Positions 1 through 7,780 of a stretch of 46,895 nt of DNA are shown piece by piece; position 1 is the first letter of the stretch; each line of letters opens with the position of its first letter. This DNA comes from Mesorhizobium sp. (GTDB taxonomy: Bacteria > Pseudomonadota > Alphaproteobacteria > Rhizobiales > Rhizobiaceae): the NCBI RefSeq assembly GCF_017306585.1, contig NZ_JAFKIC010000133.1, positions 1-46,895 of the forward strand. Reading direction: 5' to 3'. Made by a program: the position numbers and the translations under genes. The notes beneath the pieces were generated by a model. That model had not been told where the DNA came from, ran no database searches, and saw nothing but the letters and a program-made list of their open reading frames with translations.

Positions 1-41
1 AGATGCTGCACGATCTGGAAAAGCCTGTCGGCGCGTCGCAT
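1..41 (-). CDS. WYL/YafY-type transcriptional regulator, N-terminal fragment
   Basis: Only the first 13 codons and part of the next lie in the window; the gene runs off the left edge. The visible residues, MRRADRLFQIVQHL, match the characteristic opening of YafY/DeoR-like regulators, which carry an N-terminal winged helix and a WYL ligand-sensing domain. The ATG is preceded by GGGAGA at a suitable distance. It lies on the same strand and downstream of the 130-residue gene at 129-521, so it may be the regulator acting on the palindromic sites at 573-598 and 1485-1510; that link is inference. The family call rests on very few residues. Confidence 0.55.
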   Translation of the reverse strand, partial: MRRADRLFQIVQH

Positions 42-128
42 CGTATGGTCTCCCGGTGTCATTCTCATGCCTGCCGCGGTCCCGGAACCGGTCCCGCTTT
101 CGGGCGGCATGCATTATGGCTTCAATCC

Positions 129-521
129 TTAGCGCCGGCGCTGCGCGGCAACGAATTCCGCGCCGAAGGACAGTTTACCCGTTGTCGGCGTCCTCGCGTC
201 GAGCACACGCCAGAACGGCGCGATGTCGCTCAGGGTCAAACCGCGCTCGAGATCCTCGTGGGCGGCTTCGGCGACGGTGCGCAGATGATAGCCGATCGTG
301 ACAGGGCATGTCACTTCCGCGCCATGTTCGATGGCAAGAGCCGTGCGCAGCGCGCGCACGTCCATCTCGACGCCTTCGGGTATGGAGCGGATGAAATCGT
401 CGACCTGACGTGCGGTCGGCACCAGCATCGGCTGACCCTCGACGACGTCACTCATGGTGCGCGGCGTCGGTTTGATGCCGTTTATGTCCGGCGTGTTCAG
501 CCTGTCGTTCCAGCTTTTCAT
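129..521 (-). CDS. Conserved hypothetical protein, possible alkyltransferase-like fold
   Basis: This 130-residue soluble protein has no signal peptide or membrane segment. The centre reads as a helical DNA-binding-like stretch (residues about 35-75). Near residues 102-107 there is PFWRVLD, which resembles the PCHRV / PWHRV motif of O6-methylguanine methyltransferases and alkyltransferase-like proteins; the acceptor cysteine is replaced by Phe. The resemblance is weak and the function is unknown. It follows the DJ-1/PfpI gene on the same strand. A palindrome lies 52 bp before its ATG, at the same distance as before the DUF1127-like gene, so the two are probably co-regulated. Confidence 0.7.
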   Translation of the reverse strand: MKSWNDRLNTPDINGIKPTPRTMSDVVEGQPMLVPTARQVDDFIRSIPEGVEMDVRALRTALAIEHGAEVTCPVTIGYHLRTVAEAAHEDLERGLTLSDIAPFWRVLDARTPTTGKLSFGAEFVAAQRRR

Positions 522-572
522 CGACAGCCCTTTCGGCCCTCGCCCCTGCGCATTGTGTCACCATCGCACGCC

Positions 573-598
573 CCTCCTGACAGCATTCTGTCAGGAGG
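573..598 (-). promoter_or_regulatory. Palindromic operator-like site upstream of the 130-residue gene
   Basis: The site has 11-bp arms CCTCCTGACAG and CTGTCAGGAGG around a 4-bp centre, and ends 52 bp before the ATG at 521. It overlaps the stop codon of the DJ-1/PfpI gene. The same palindrome and about 13 bp of downstream flank (GGGG, then GTGCGAT and GTG) recur at 1485-1510, again 52 bp before a start codon. That favours an operator over a terminator, and neither copy has a T run. Confidence 0.7.
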
Positions 599-1181
599 CT
601 TCACCATACTCCTTGGCGAAAAGGGTCCGCATATGAGCGATATCGCCGCTTCTCTCGGGATAAAGCGTTTTCAGGAAAGCCAGTGCGAAGGTGCCCGGCG
701 CCGATCCCGGCGCGGAGACGATCCTGCCATCGGCCACCGCATGCGGCACGTCCTGGTAATTGCCGTCGCCGGCATAGCCGGCTTCATGACCATTGATCCA
801 GTCGCGGCCGTTGCTCGTGTGCCTGGCCTTTTCGAACATGCCGGCCCGGGCCAGCGCCAGTGTGCCCGCGCATATGCCGCCGACCACGCCGCCGCGCGAG
901 GCGACGGCGCCAAGCAGTTCAGTCACGTCGGGAGGCGCGTCGCCCGCCCAGGTGTCGGATCCGATGACGGCGACGGCATCGAGGTCGCCATTCTCATCGG
1001 CACTGGTGGAGCGGTCGGGCGATAGCCGAAAGCCGCTTATCCCCTTCACGGGCTTGCCATCCGGCGTCAGGGAGACGGCGCGCGCGCCGAACCATTCCGT
1101 CGCCGATGCAGCCAGAAGCCCATACTCCCAGTCGGCAAAGCCTTCGATGAAAAGGAAGCCGATCGTCTTCTGTTCGGGCAT
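591..1181 (-). CDS. DJ-1/PfpI family protein (class I glutamine amidotransferase-like)
   Basis: This protein of about 196 residues has the DJ-1/PfpI fold. The opening strand is TIGFLFIEGFADWEYGLL, and the nucleophile elbow is GGICAGTLALA with its cysteine, the family's active residue. Members act as chaperone/deglycase-like proteins, proteases or transcription co-factors; which applies here cannot be read from sequence. The start chosen is the internal Met of MPEQKTIGF, because the six extra residues of the longer frame precede the fold. The stop codon lies inside the palindrome at 573-598. It sits between the DUF1127-like gene and the 130-residue gene, all on the minus strand. Confidence 0.88.
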   Translation of the reverse strand: MPEQKTIGFLFIEGFADWEYGLLAASATEWFGARAVSLTPDGKPVKGISGFRLSPDRSTSADENGDLDAVAVIGSDTWAGDAPPDVTELLGAVASRGGVVGGICAGTLALARAGMFEKARHTSNGRDWINGHEAGYAGDGNYQDVPHAVADGRIVSAPGSAPGTFALAFLKTLYPERSGDIAHMRTLFAKEYGEAS

Positions 1182-1265
1182 AAGCTCGCTCCATCCCACG
1201 CGTGCCGGACCCCTTATCTGGGCGCTGATCCGGTCACATCCAATATTGGTGCTGAAAAAATAGTC

Positions 1266-1433
1266 TCAGTTGCCGTGGCGGCGGCGCTCGGCATACATGT
1301 CCGGCCAGCCGATATCCTTGCGGATATCCGCGGGCAAATTGTCCATGAAACGCTGCGTACGGATCTCGTTGCGCATGGTGCGAACCTTGCCGACATAATG
1401 CTGCACGCCGCGCAGAATGGTAAAACCGTTCAT
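1266..1433 (-). CDS. Small DUF1127-like protein
   Basis: This gene encodes 55 residues, MNGFTILRGV to RRRHGN, with the DUF1127-type core LPADIRKDIGWP followed by a basic tail. DUF1127 proteins are short, arginine-rich and common in Rhizobiales; some take part in phosphate or stress regulation through RNA binding, but nothing here shows which role applies. The ATG is preceded by a purine-rich GAGGAGACAGG. The palindrome at 1485-1510 lies 52 bp upstream. It is the first gene of a minus-strand group that continues with the DJ-1/PfpI gene after an 84-bp gap. Confidence 0.8.
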   Translation of the reverse strand: MNGFTILRGVQHYVGKVRTMRNEIRTQRFMDNLPADIRKDIGWPDMYAERRRHGN

Positions 1434-1484
1434 GACCCTGTCTCCTCTCTCTCGCTCTCTCTGATGGAGGCACTATCGCACACC

Positions 1485-1510
1485 CCTCCTGACAGCAGTC
1501 TGTCAGGAGG
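1485..1510 (-). promoter_or_regulatory. Palindromic operator-like site upstream of the DUF1127-like gene
   Basis: The arms CCTCCTGACAG and CTGTCAGGAGG flank a 4-bp centre, nearly identical to 573-598 and at the same 52-bp distance from an ATG. A third half-site, CCTGACAG, follows at 1511-1518 (minus strand), 11 bp from the next CTGACAG. This copy therefore has two direct half-sites plus the inverted one. Confidence 0.72.
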
Positions 1511-1676
1511 CTGTCAGGGCTCCCGGCGATAGCTTCGATTGATGCCGCTCCTGACGGACAGCCTCGTATCTCGCTGTCGTCGTGTCTCACCGCAGCAAGT
1601 CCAAGGACGACTGTTATTCATCAATAGAGCGACAACGAATGCACTATTGTCATCAGACGGCGACGAATGAGAGGCT

Positions 1677-1705
1677 TTGACAGGCTGGCGTGTTGCTGAT
1701 CAAAA
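1677..1705 (+). promoter_or_regulatory. Putative sigma-70 promoter for the glycosyltransferase gene
   Basis: TTGACA at 1677-1682, a 17-bp spacer and TCAAAA at 1700-1705. The -35 is perfect and the -10 is weak. It lies just before the ATG at 1744. Confidence 0.35.
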
Positions 1706-1743
1706 AGCCGAATGTCGAAACGCCTCTCCCCTGCTGCCAAGCC

Positions 1744-3234
1744 ATGACCGTCAGCCAATCGATCAGGCAAACCGGATGGGCGGATCTGGCGCGGCGAAGC
1801 GATTCCCAGGTGCTGGCTATCCTGGTGCTGGCGGTGATCTCGGCCTTACTGGCTTTCTACAATCTCGACTTTCCGTACGGAATCCACCCGGACGAGCCAA
1901 TCAAGGTGGCCTTTGCAGCAGGGCAGCACCATAATTATGCGCACCCGCCGTTGCTGATCATACTGGCCCGCTTCGCTGGGTGGCTTTCGGGCGCGTCTGT
2001 TGACCATGACTATCTGCTGGTCGGCCGCAGTGTCAGCGCCGTAGCCTCCGTTGCCGCAAGCATCCTCTTCTATGCCGTCTTGCGACGCCATGCGGACAGC
2101 GGCAACGCCTTCCTGTGGGCGTGTGTTTTCGCGATATCGCCCGCCATCGCCGTTCATGCGCATTACTTCAAGGAAGACGCGGTCCTGGTCTTCGCCATCT
2201 GTGCCGGGCTGCATGCGCTGGTGCGGCTGAAGGAGCAGGTCAACACAGCAAATCTTGTCTATTTCGGTTTTGCGCTCGGGCTCGCCGTGACGGCGAAATA
2301 TGTTGGCGCCGGCAACAGCCTCGTTCTCTTTGTCGTGGCGATCGTCGTCTGCCGTCTCAGTCTCCGGCAAAGCATTATCGTTGCCGGCACCGACGCTCTG
2401 ACGGTGGTCGCCATTTTTGGCGCTTCGATGTTGACCGAAAAGGGGAGCGGGCTGTCAACGGTGATCAATGGCCTTCGCGTCGAACTGATACACGCTGAAA
2501 AGGGCCACGACCTTAAGGAGTGGTTCTGGGAGGGCTATGGGCTCACGCATTTCCGCTACCATCTCATCCCCAGCCTCACCTTGCCGACCCTGGCTATCGC
2601 CCTTGGCGCGATCGCGGTCGCCATCATCGCCGACCGTAACAAATATGTCGCCGCCTACGCCGGTGGGGCGTTCATCTGGCTCTTCATGCTTGAGCTCTCG
2701 CCGCTCAAACTCGTCGGCCAGATGCGCTACATCCTGCCGGTTGTCGTCTACCTGCTGCTGGCCGCCGGTATCGCTTGTTCGAGGTCGATCACGCCTCGAA
2801 GCCGGCTGGCGGCTATCGGCGTTGGACTTGTCGCCTTGGTTGCCAGCGCGCATGCCGGCATGGCCTATGTCGCGAACCTGGATCGGCAAACAGATACCCG
2901 CTTTGAAGCGATGCGCTTTCTTGAAAAGCAAGGCATCACGCATTTCGTGGTGGATTATCCCATGGGGGAACCGGCATCGATAACCGAGGACTACCGGGAT
3001 CTCTCGTCAGCGGATTACCTTGTATCGTTGAAGTTTCAGCGATACTTGCGCGGCGGCGGGCTGAGCGGGCAAGACCAGGAAATATACGAGCTTGCCGGCA
3101 TGTTTCGCTGTCTCGACAGCCATGTCGCGGCACAATTTTCGAAACCATACGGGGATTATGGCTACGTCGCCCCGACAGTGAGGATCTATGACCTGCGCGG
3201 TGCGCGCTCCTGCATCCTCCAGAACGCGCCTTAG
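1744..3234 (+). CDS. Membrane glycosyltransferase-like protein (PMT/ArnT-type, GT-C fold)
   Basis: This is a multi-spanning membrane protein of about 496 residues. The first helix is followed by a periplasmic loop with the acidic motif HPDEP, typical of the catalytic Asp/Glu loop of GT-C glycosyltransferases (Dolichyl-P-Man / undecaprenyl-P-sugar dependent). About ten hydrophobic helices follow, then a C-terminal soluble domain of about 100 residues with Cys near the end. Such enzymes transfer lipid-linked sugars to envelope glycans or proteins; substrate unknown. Start: ATG 1744 is chosen because a promoter-like TTGACA (1677-1682) with TCAAAA 17 bp later would initiate between it and the in-frame GTG at 1690. 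Neither start has a clear ribosome site. Confidence 0.75.
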   Translation: MTVSQSIRQTGWADLARRSDSQVLAILVLAVISALLAFYNLDFPYGIHPDEPIKVAFAAGQHHNYAHPPLLIILARFAGWLSGASVDHDYLLVGRSVSAVASVAASILFYAVLRRHADSGNAFLWACVFAISPAIAVHAHYFKEDAVLVFAICAGLHALVRLKEQVNTANLVYFGFALGLAVTAKYVGAGNSLVLFVVAIVVCRLSLRQSIIVAGTDALTVVAIFGASMLTEKGSGLSTVINGLRVELIHAEKGHDLKEWFWEGYGLTHFRYHLIPSLTLPTLAIALGAIAVAIIADRNKYVAAYAGGAFIWLFMLELSPLKLVGQMRYILPVVVYLLLAAGIACSRSITPRSRLAAIGVGLVALVASAHAGMAYVANLDRQTDTRFEAMRFLEKQGITHFVVDYPMGEPASITEDYRDLSSADYLVSLKFQRYLRGGGLSGQDQEIYELAGMFRCLDSHVAAQFSKPYGDYGYVAPTVRIYDLRGARSCILQNAP

Positions 3235-3345
3235 ACGGCCGAAAGCGGGCTCGGCTGATAGGAGACATTGAAGTCTCCGGCCCGCATTGTCGTTCAGATT
3301 GGATGCAGATTTTGACAACCAACCACGTTGCTGGTCAAAGGCGGC

Positions 3346-3507
3346 ATGACGAAACTGCTCGCCCTTGTCATCATCGGCTTCATGGTCATCCAGCTCATCA
3401 AGCCGCTGGGCTGGCCGGGGTTGAAGCGCCGCAGCGATTTCTGGAAGCTGGCGCTGCTTGCCATGGCGGCAATCTCGCTGGCGGCCGTGCTCGGGCATCT
3501 GACCTAG
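3346..3507 (+). CDS. Small two-helix membrane protein
   Basis: This gene encodes 53 residues, starting MTKLLALVII and ending AVLGHLT. A hydrophobic segment at residues 4-18 and another at 34-50 are joined by a short basic, proline-containing loop (PLGWPGLKRR). It looks like a small inner-membrane protein with both ends on the same side. I do not recognise the family. It lies between the glycosyltransferase and the convergent SGNH hydrolase. Confidence 0.6.
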   Translation: MTKLLALVIIGFMVIQLIKPLGWPGLKRRSDFWKLALLAMAAISLAAVLGHLT

Positions 3508-3540
3508 GCCTTCTGACACGGGGCCTTCGGCTGCCGATGG

Positions 3541-4269
3541 TCAGTCGCAAAGCACCTGGCCGACAAGATGCTCGGCCCAGGCACGGTAGCCGGCCTCGGA
3601 GGCATGAAACCCGTCGGTGGCAAAGCCCTGTTCGGGATTGGTGATCGGCAGCCGCGGCGCCGGCACCGCGCCGCGCTCCCGGCAAAGGCGCTCGCCCATG
3701 CGGTTCATCGCCGTGGCGCGGACTTCGAGGATTTTGCCAAGCAGCGACGGCATGGCCGGCGCGCGGGTGAATTCCAGCACTGGCGACCACACCACGCGCG
3801 CCTCCGGCCATTTGGCGCGCAGACCGTAGAGCAGGCCGCCGAACTCCTTCTTGAAGCGCGGCACGGAATGAAAATTCTTGGTGTCGTTGGTGCCTATGGC
3901 AAGCACGATGTGCGTCCATAGATCGGCGGACAGGTTCGGCAGGACGTGGTCGCGGATCTGGCCCGAGGTCGCCGAATTGAAGCCGGCGGCGCGCCAGCGC
4001 ACGGAACGGCCGGTGCGCTGGGCGATCAGCATTGCCAGTTGCGCCGCGAGCCCGTTCTCGGAATTGCCGATGCCGACCGACGCGGCCGAGGAATCGCCCA
4101 GCACCAGCAGCGAGATAGCAGGCGCCTTGCCGGCAAGCTCGTGCATGACCGGCCCCTGCGCCGGCAGCATGCGGGAAGTGCGGCGGCGTACGCCAAGCCC
4201 CTGCCAGACATAGACGGGGAAGGCGAGCCAAGTGAGGAAGGCCGGGATGGGCATGAGCAGAACCGTCAC
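3541..4269 (-). CDS. SGNH/GDSL-type hydrolase
   Basis: This 242-residue protein has a hydrophobic N-terminus (residues 3-22) that could be a signal anchor. The SGNH blocks are in order: GDSS with the nucleophile Ser60, an Asn/Gly region near residue 98, GTND near residues 127-130, and DGFHAS near the C-terminus supplying the catalytic Asp and His. Members are lipases, esterases or acetylhydrolases, often acting on envelope polysaccharides; the substrate is not evident. It converges on the small membrane protein gene. The N-terminal anchor argues for a membrane-bound or exported location. Confidence 0.88.
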   Translation of the reverse strand: MTVLLMPIPAFLTWLAFPVYVWQGLGVRRRTSRMLPAQGPVMHELAGKAPAISLLVLGDSSAASVGIGNSENGLAAQLAMLIAQRTGRSVRWRAAGFNSATSGQIRDHVLPNLSADLWTHIVLAIGTNDTKNFHSVPRFKKEFGGLLYGLRAKWPEARVVWSPVLEFTRAPAMPSLLGKILEVRATAMNRMGERLCRERGAVPAPRLPITNPEQGFATDGFHASEAGYRAWAEHLVGQVLCD

Positions 4270-4344
4270 ATGAACAGCGACAGGCTTAGCGCATGTTTCG
4301 CCCGGGGTGAACGGATCGCTGGGCTCCCGAAAGATGTCCCTGCG

Positions 4345-5076
4345 TCATGCGTCGTCCGGTCGTGACCTGGTTTCGTACTCGTCGTGCAGGCGCACCCAGT
4401 CCATCGATGTCTTGTAGGGGCCGGGTTCGTCCCTGCCTTTTGGGGCCATGTCGAGATATTGATAGGCGCCGATGAACTGCTCGCTGCCCCGGGCGCGCGA
4501 CATGAAGGTGAGGTAGATGTCGCCGGCTTCGCCCTTGTAGAAGACGGTGGTTCCCGGCAGGTCCTTCGATGTCAGCACCGGCGTCTCGAAATTGTAGACC
4601 GCTTCGCCCGAGGCGATCTGCCGGTCGGTGAAGGAGACCTGCATGTCGAAGTTGAAATCCGAGGCGTAGCAGGACACCCAGTCGAATTTCCAACCCATGC
4701 GCTGCTTGTAGGGCAACAGTTCGGCAAGCGGCGCCCGGGATACGGCAACCAGCGAGACGTCATGATGCCTGAGGTGGCGGTTGGCGCCGTCCATGTGGTC
4801 GGCGACGAAGGCGCAGCTTTCGCAGTGATGGGTGGAGCCCGGCGCGAACACGAAGTGATAGACGATCAGCTGGCTGCGGCAGCCGAAGAGATCGGCCAGT
4901 TTCCTGGGTCCCTGCTCGGTCTCGAAGACATAGTCCTTGCGCAGCTTCAGCCATGGCAATTCCCGCCGTTCGGCAGCGACGCGTTCGCGCAGATGTGTGA
5001 GTTCTTTCTCGCGCGCCAGATGCGCCTTGTGCGCCAGAAACCAGTCCTCGCGCGATACGGCCTTGTTGCGATGCAT
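4345..5076 (-). CDS. DUF899 family thioredoxin-like protein
   Basis: This protein of about 243 residues has the DUF899 layout. A helical N-terminus containing AREKELTHLRERVAAERRELPW leads into a thioredoxin-like domain with the motif HCESC (a CxxC pair) after FVFAPGSTHH. The second half carries the conserved FNFD and TVFYK stretches. The family is annotated as predicted dithiol-disulfide oxidoreductases; no partner is visible here. The Met of MHRNKAV is taken as the start, since it has GGGAGAGG just upstream and the seven extra residues of the longer frame are not family-like. Confidence 0.85.
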   Translation of the reverse strand: MHRNKAVSREDWFLAHKAHLAREKELTHLRERVAAERRELPWLKLRKDYVFETEQGPRKLADLFGCRSQLIVYHFVFAPGSTHHCESCAFVADHMDGANRHLRHHDVSLVAVSRAPLAELLPYKQRMGWKFDWVSCYASDFNFDMQVSFTDRQIASGEAVYNFETPVLTSKDLPGTTVFYKGEAGDIYLTFMSRARGSEQFIGAYQYLDMAPKGRDEPGPYKTSMDWVRLHDEYETRSRPDDA

Positions 5077-5259
5077 ATGCCTCTCCCTGTCGGTCATCCC
5101 AAGGACGTTCGGGACGGGCGTAATCCGACATCGCGGTCGGAAATGCCGCAGAGGAGATAAGGATGGCCGGGCTCCATCCCAAGTTCTGGCCCAATCCTCA
5201 GGCCTGACAAGCAGAACCCGGGCGCCTGGTCCGGGTCTCGATGGCGATATCGCTGATGC

Positions 5260-6288
5260 TCAGGCGGCGTTTTCCAGGGCCGGCTGCCATTTTCCAAGCG
5301 CGGCCAGATAATTCATGTGGGCGCGATGGGTGAAGGCGGCCTGGCCGGCGGCGACGTTGGAGGCTTTGCCGCTCCACGCCTTTTGCGGTGCCGCCTGCAG
5401 TGCGCGGCCATAGGAGAAGGTCAGCTTCCACGGGTGCGGGCCGATGGCGTTGATGGCGTTGAGGTTGGCGGTCGCCTCCTCGTCTTCCTGGCCGCCGGAA
5501 AGGAAGGCGATGCCCGGCACCGCCGCCGGCACCGTCTCTCGGAACAGCTTTATCGTCTTCTCGGCGACTTGCTCGGGGCTGTCCATCGTGCCCGATTTCT
5601 TTCCCGACAACACCATGTTGGGCTTCAGGATCGTGCCTTCGAGCACGACGCGGGCCGCGTAGAGTTCGTCATAGAGCTTTGTCAGCGTCGCTTTCGAGAC
5701 CTGGTAGCAGGTGTCGATGTCGTGGGCGCCGTCCATCAGCACTTCCGGCTCGACGATCGGCACGATCCCGGCCTCTTGGCAAAGGGCGGCATAGCGGGCG
5801 AGCGCATGGGTGTTCGCGCTGATCGCGGTGGCCGAGGGCACGCCCTTGCCGGTGTCGATGTCGATCACCGCCCGCCATTTGGCGAAGCGGGCGCCGAGCT
5901 TGTAATAGTCGGCCAGCCGCTCGCGCAGGCCGTCCAGCCCTTCCGTGATCGTGTCGCCGGGGAAGCCGGCCAGCGGCTTGGCGCCAGCGTCGACCTTGAT
6001 GCCGGGGATAGCGCCCGCCGCCTTGATGATGTCGACCAGCGGCGTGCCGTCGGCCGCCTTCTGACGGATGGTCTCATCATAGAGGATGACGCCGGAAATG
6101 TACTTCGTCATCGCGTTCGTGGCGCGGAACATCATCTCGCGGTAATCGCGGCGGCTGTCGGCCGTCGATTCGACGCCGATGACGTCGAAACGCTTCTTGA
6201 TGGTGCCCGAGCTTTCGTCGGCGGCCAGCAGCCCCTTGCCGCTGGCCACGATCGCGGCGGCAATGTCTTCGAGACGTTCGCTCATCAT
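5260..6288 (-). CDS. fbaB: Fructose-bisphosphate aldolase class I
   Basis: This 342-residue enzyme cleaves fructose 1,6-bisphosphate to glyceraldehyde 3-phosphate and dihydroxyacetone phosphate, or runs in reverse in gluconeogenesis. It is the eukaryote-like class I type, with GLLAADESSGTIKKRF near the N-terminus, the AKWR lysine near residue 137, EPE at 180-182 and the Schiff-base lysine in LKPNMV (Lys222). No metal-binding class II motifs are present. The start follows AGGAGAAGC; a second ATG follows at once. It is the last gene of the minus-strand carbon-metabolism group, separated from pgk by a hairpin, so it probably has its own promoter. Confidence 0.95.
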   Translation of the reverse strand: MMSERLEDIAAAIVASGKGLLAADESSGTIKKRFDVIGVESTADSRRDYREMMFRATNAMTKYISGVILYDETIRQKAADGTPLVDIIKAAGAIPGIKVDAGAKPLAGFPGDTITEGLDGLRERLADYYKLGARFAKWRAVIDIDTGKGVPSATAISANTHALARYAALCQEAGIVPIVEPEVLMDGAHDIDTCYQVSKATLTKLYDELYAARVVLEGTILKPNMVLSGKKSGTMDSPEQVAEKTIKLFRETVPAAVPGIAFLSGGQEDEEATANLNAINAIGPHPWKLTFSYGRALQAAPQKAWSGKASNVAAGQAAFTHRAHMNYLAALGKWQPALENAA

Positions 6289-6367
6289 GCTTCTCCTGAA
6301 CCGGTTGGTCTGCGCCTAGCAGAACACTACCGCCAAAGGAATGACGCGGGAAAGCTCGAATCGATTG

Positions 6368-6394
6368 AAAGGAGCCGACATTGCCGCCGGCTCC
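6368..6394 (-). terminator. Putative terminator downstream of pgk
   Basis: On the minus strand GGAGCCG and CGGCTCC form a 7-bp stem around about 10 nt, followed by TTTC. It lies 38 bp past the pgk stop codon. Confidence 0.5.
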
Positions 6395-6431
6395 ACGAGT
6401 TGATCGGATCGTTGCTTGGGCCGCGAGCGCT

Positions 6432-7628
6432 TTAGCGCTTCAGCACGTCGACGCCAGGTAAAGGCTTGCCTTCCATCCATTCGAGGAAAGCGCCGCCGGC
6501 GGTCGAGACATAGGTGAAGTCGTCGGCGACGCCGGCATGGTTGAGCGCCGCCACCGTATCGCCGCCGCCGGCCACGGAAACAAGCTTGCCGGCCTTGGTG
6601 CGCGCGGCAGCGTGCCTGGCCGCGGCAACCGTCGCATGGTCGAAAGGCTCGATCTCGAAGGCGCCGAGCGGGCCGTTCCAGACCAGCGTCGCGGCGCGGT
6701 CGATCCATTCGCCGACGGTCTTCACGGTCTTTTCGCCGACGTCGAGGATCATGCCGTCCGCCGGCACGTCAGCGATGGCGACGGTTTCGCAGGCCGCACC
6801 CGCCTTGAATTCCCTGGCGACGACGCCATCGACCGGCAGGATGATGGCGCAGCCGGCTTCGGCCGCCTCGATCATGATCTGCTTGGCGGTCGCGGCCAGA
6901 TCATGCTCGCACAGCGACTTGCCGACATCGGTGCCGCGCGCGGCAAGGAAAGTGTTGGCCATGCCGCCGCCGATCGCCAGCGCGTCGACCTTCTTCACAA
7001 GGTTCATCAGCAAATCGATCTTGGTCGAGACCTTGGCGCCACCGACGATGGCGACGACCGGACGGACCGGGTTGCCTAGGCCTTTCTCCAAGGCTTCGAG
7101 CTCGGCCTGCATGGTGCGGCCGGCAAAGGCCGGCAACAGGCGCGCCAGGCCTTCGGTCGAGGCGTGCGCCCGGTGGGCGGCGGAAAAGGCATCATTGACG
7201 AAAATGTCGCCATTGGCGGCGAGCCTTTCGGTGAAAGCCGGGTCGTTCTTCTCCTCGGCCTTGTAGAAGCGGGTGTTTTCGAAGAGCAGCACGTCGCCCT
7301 TGTTCATGGCCGCGACGGCGCTGCCAGCCGCGTCGCCGACGCAGTCGCTGGTGAAGCCGACAGGTCGGCCGAGCACCTCAGCTGTGGCTCTGGCGATCGG
7401 CTCCAGCGAGAATTCGGGCGAGGGGCCATCCTTGGGCCGGCCGAAATGGGCGAGCAGGATGACCTTGGCGCCCTTGCCGGACAATTCGGCGATGGTCGGC
7501 GCGATGCGCTCGATGCGGGTGGCGTCGGTGACCTTGCCGTCGGCGACGGGAACGTTGAGGTCGACGCGCACCAGCACGCGCTTGCCGCTGATGTTGCCGA
7601 TATCGTCCAGTGTCTTGAAGGCAGCCAT
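6432..7628 (-). CDS. pgk: Phosphoglycerate kinase
   Basis: This 398-residue enzyme interconverts 1,3-bisphosphoglycerate + ADP and 3-phosphoglycerate + ATP. Visible landmarks are RVDLNVPV near the N-terminus, the substrate loop LLAHFGRPK, the hinge block [15 protein letters not shown] and the C-terminal nucleotide site [12 protein letters not shown]. The start MAAFKTLDD gives the usual family length; the 15 extra residues upstream are not conserved in type. It lies between the antiporter and fbaB on the minus strand. In rhizobia, which mostly use the Entner-Doudoroff route, this enzyme serves the lower shared trunk and gluconeogenesis. Confidence 0.96.
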   Translation of the reverse strand: MAAFKTLDDIGNISGKRVLVRVDLNVPVADGKVTDATRIERIAPTIAELSGKGAKVILLAHFGRPKDGPSPEFSLEPIARATAEVLGRPVGFTSDCVGDAAGSAVAAMNKGDVLLFENTRFYKAEEKNDPAFTERLAANGDIFVNDAFSAAHRAHASTEGLARLLPAFAGRTMQAELEALEKGLGNPVRPVVAIVGGAKVSTKIDLLMNLVKKVDALAIGGGMANTFLAARGTDVGKSLCEHDLAATAKQIMIEAAEAGCAIILPVDGVVAREFKAGAACETVAIADVPADGMILDVGEKTVKTVGEWIDRAATLVWNGPLGAFEIEPFDHATVAAARHAAARTKAGKLVSVAGGGDTVAALNHAGVADDFTYVSTAGGAFLEWMEGKPLPGVDVLKR

Positions 7629-7758
7629 GCCGGTCCCTTTCCCTTGGAAAATCGCCGGGACCATACCCCGCATCGCTGACGATGCAAGGCTTTGACGGGG
7701 GCGCCGTGCGAAATTTTGGAGCGGGCGGGGACATAGTCCGTGAACGCCTGTCGGGCAG

Positions 7759-7780
7759 CGGCGGCCTAACGAAGCCGCCG
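7759..7780 (-). terminator. Hairpin just downstream of the antiporter gene
   Basis: CGGCGGC and GCCGCCG form a 7-bp GC stem with an 8-nt loop, directly after the antiporter stop codon. No T run follows, so termination is uncertain. Confidence 0.35.

Noticed and set aside
3-1025. A 340-codon plus-strand open frame at the left edge
   Set aside because: It covers the DJ-1/PfpI and 130-residue genes, which have real motifs and ribosome sites on the minus strand.
5163-5207. A 14-codon frame with a strong ribosome site (AGGAGATAAGG) on the plus strand
   Set aside because: It is very short, has no gene following it on that strand and shows no leader-peptide features such as runs of one amino acid.
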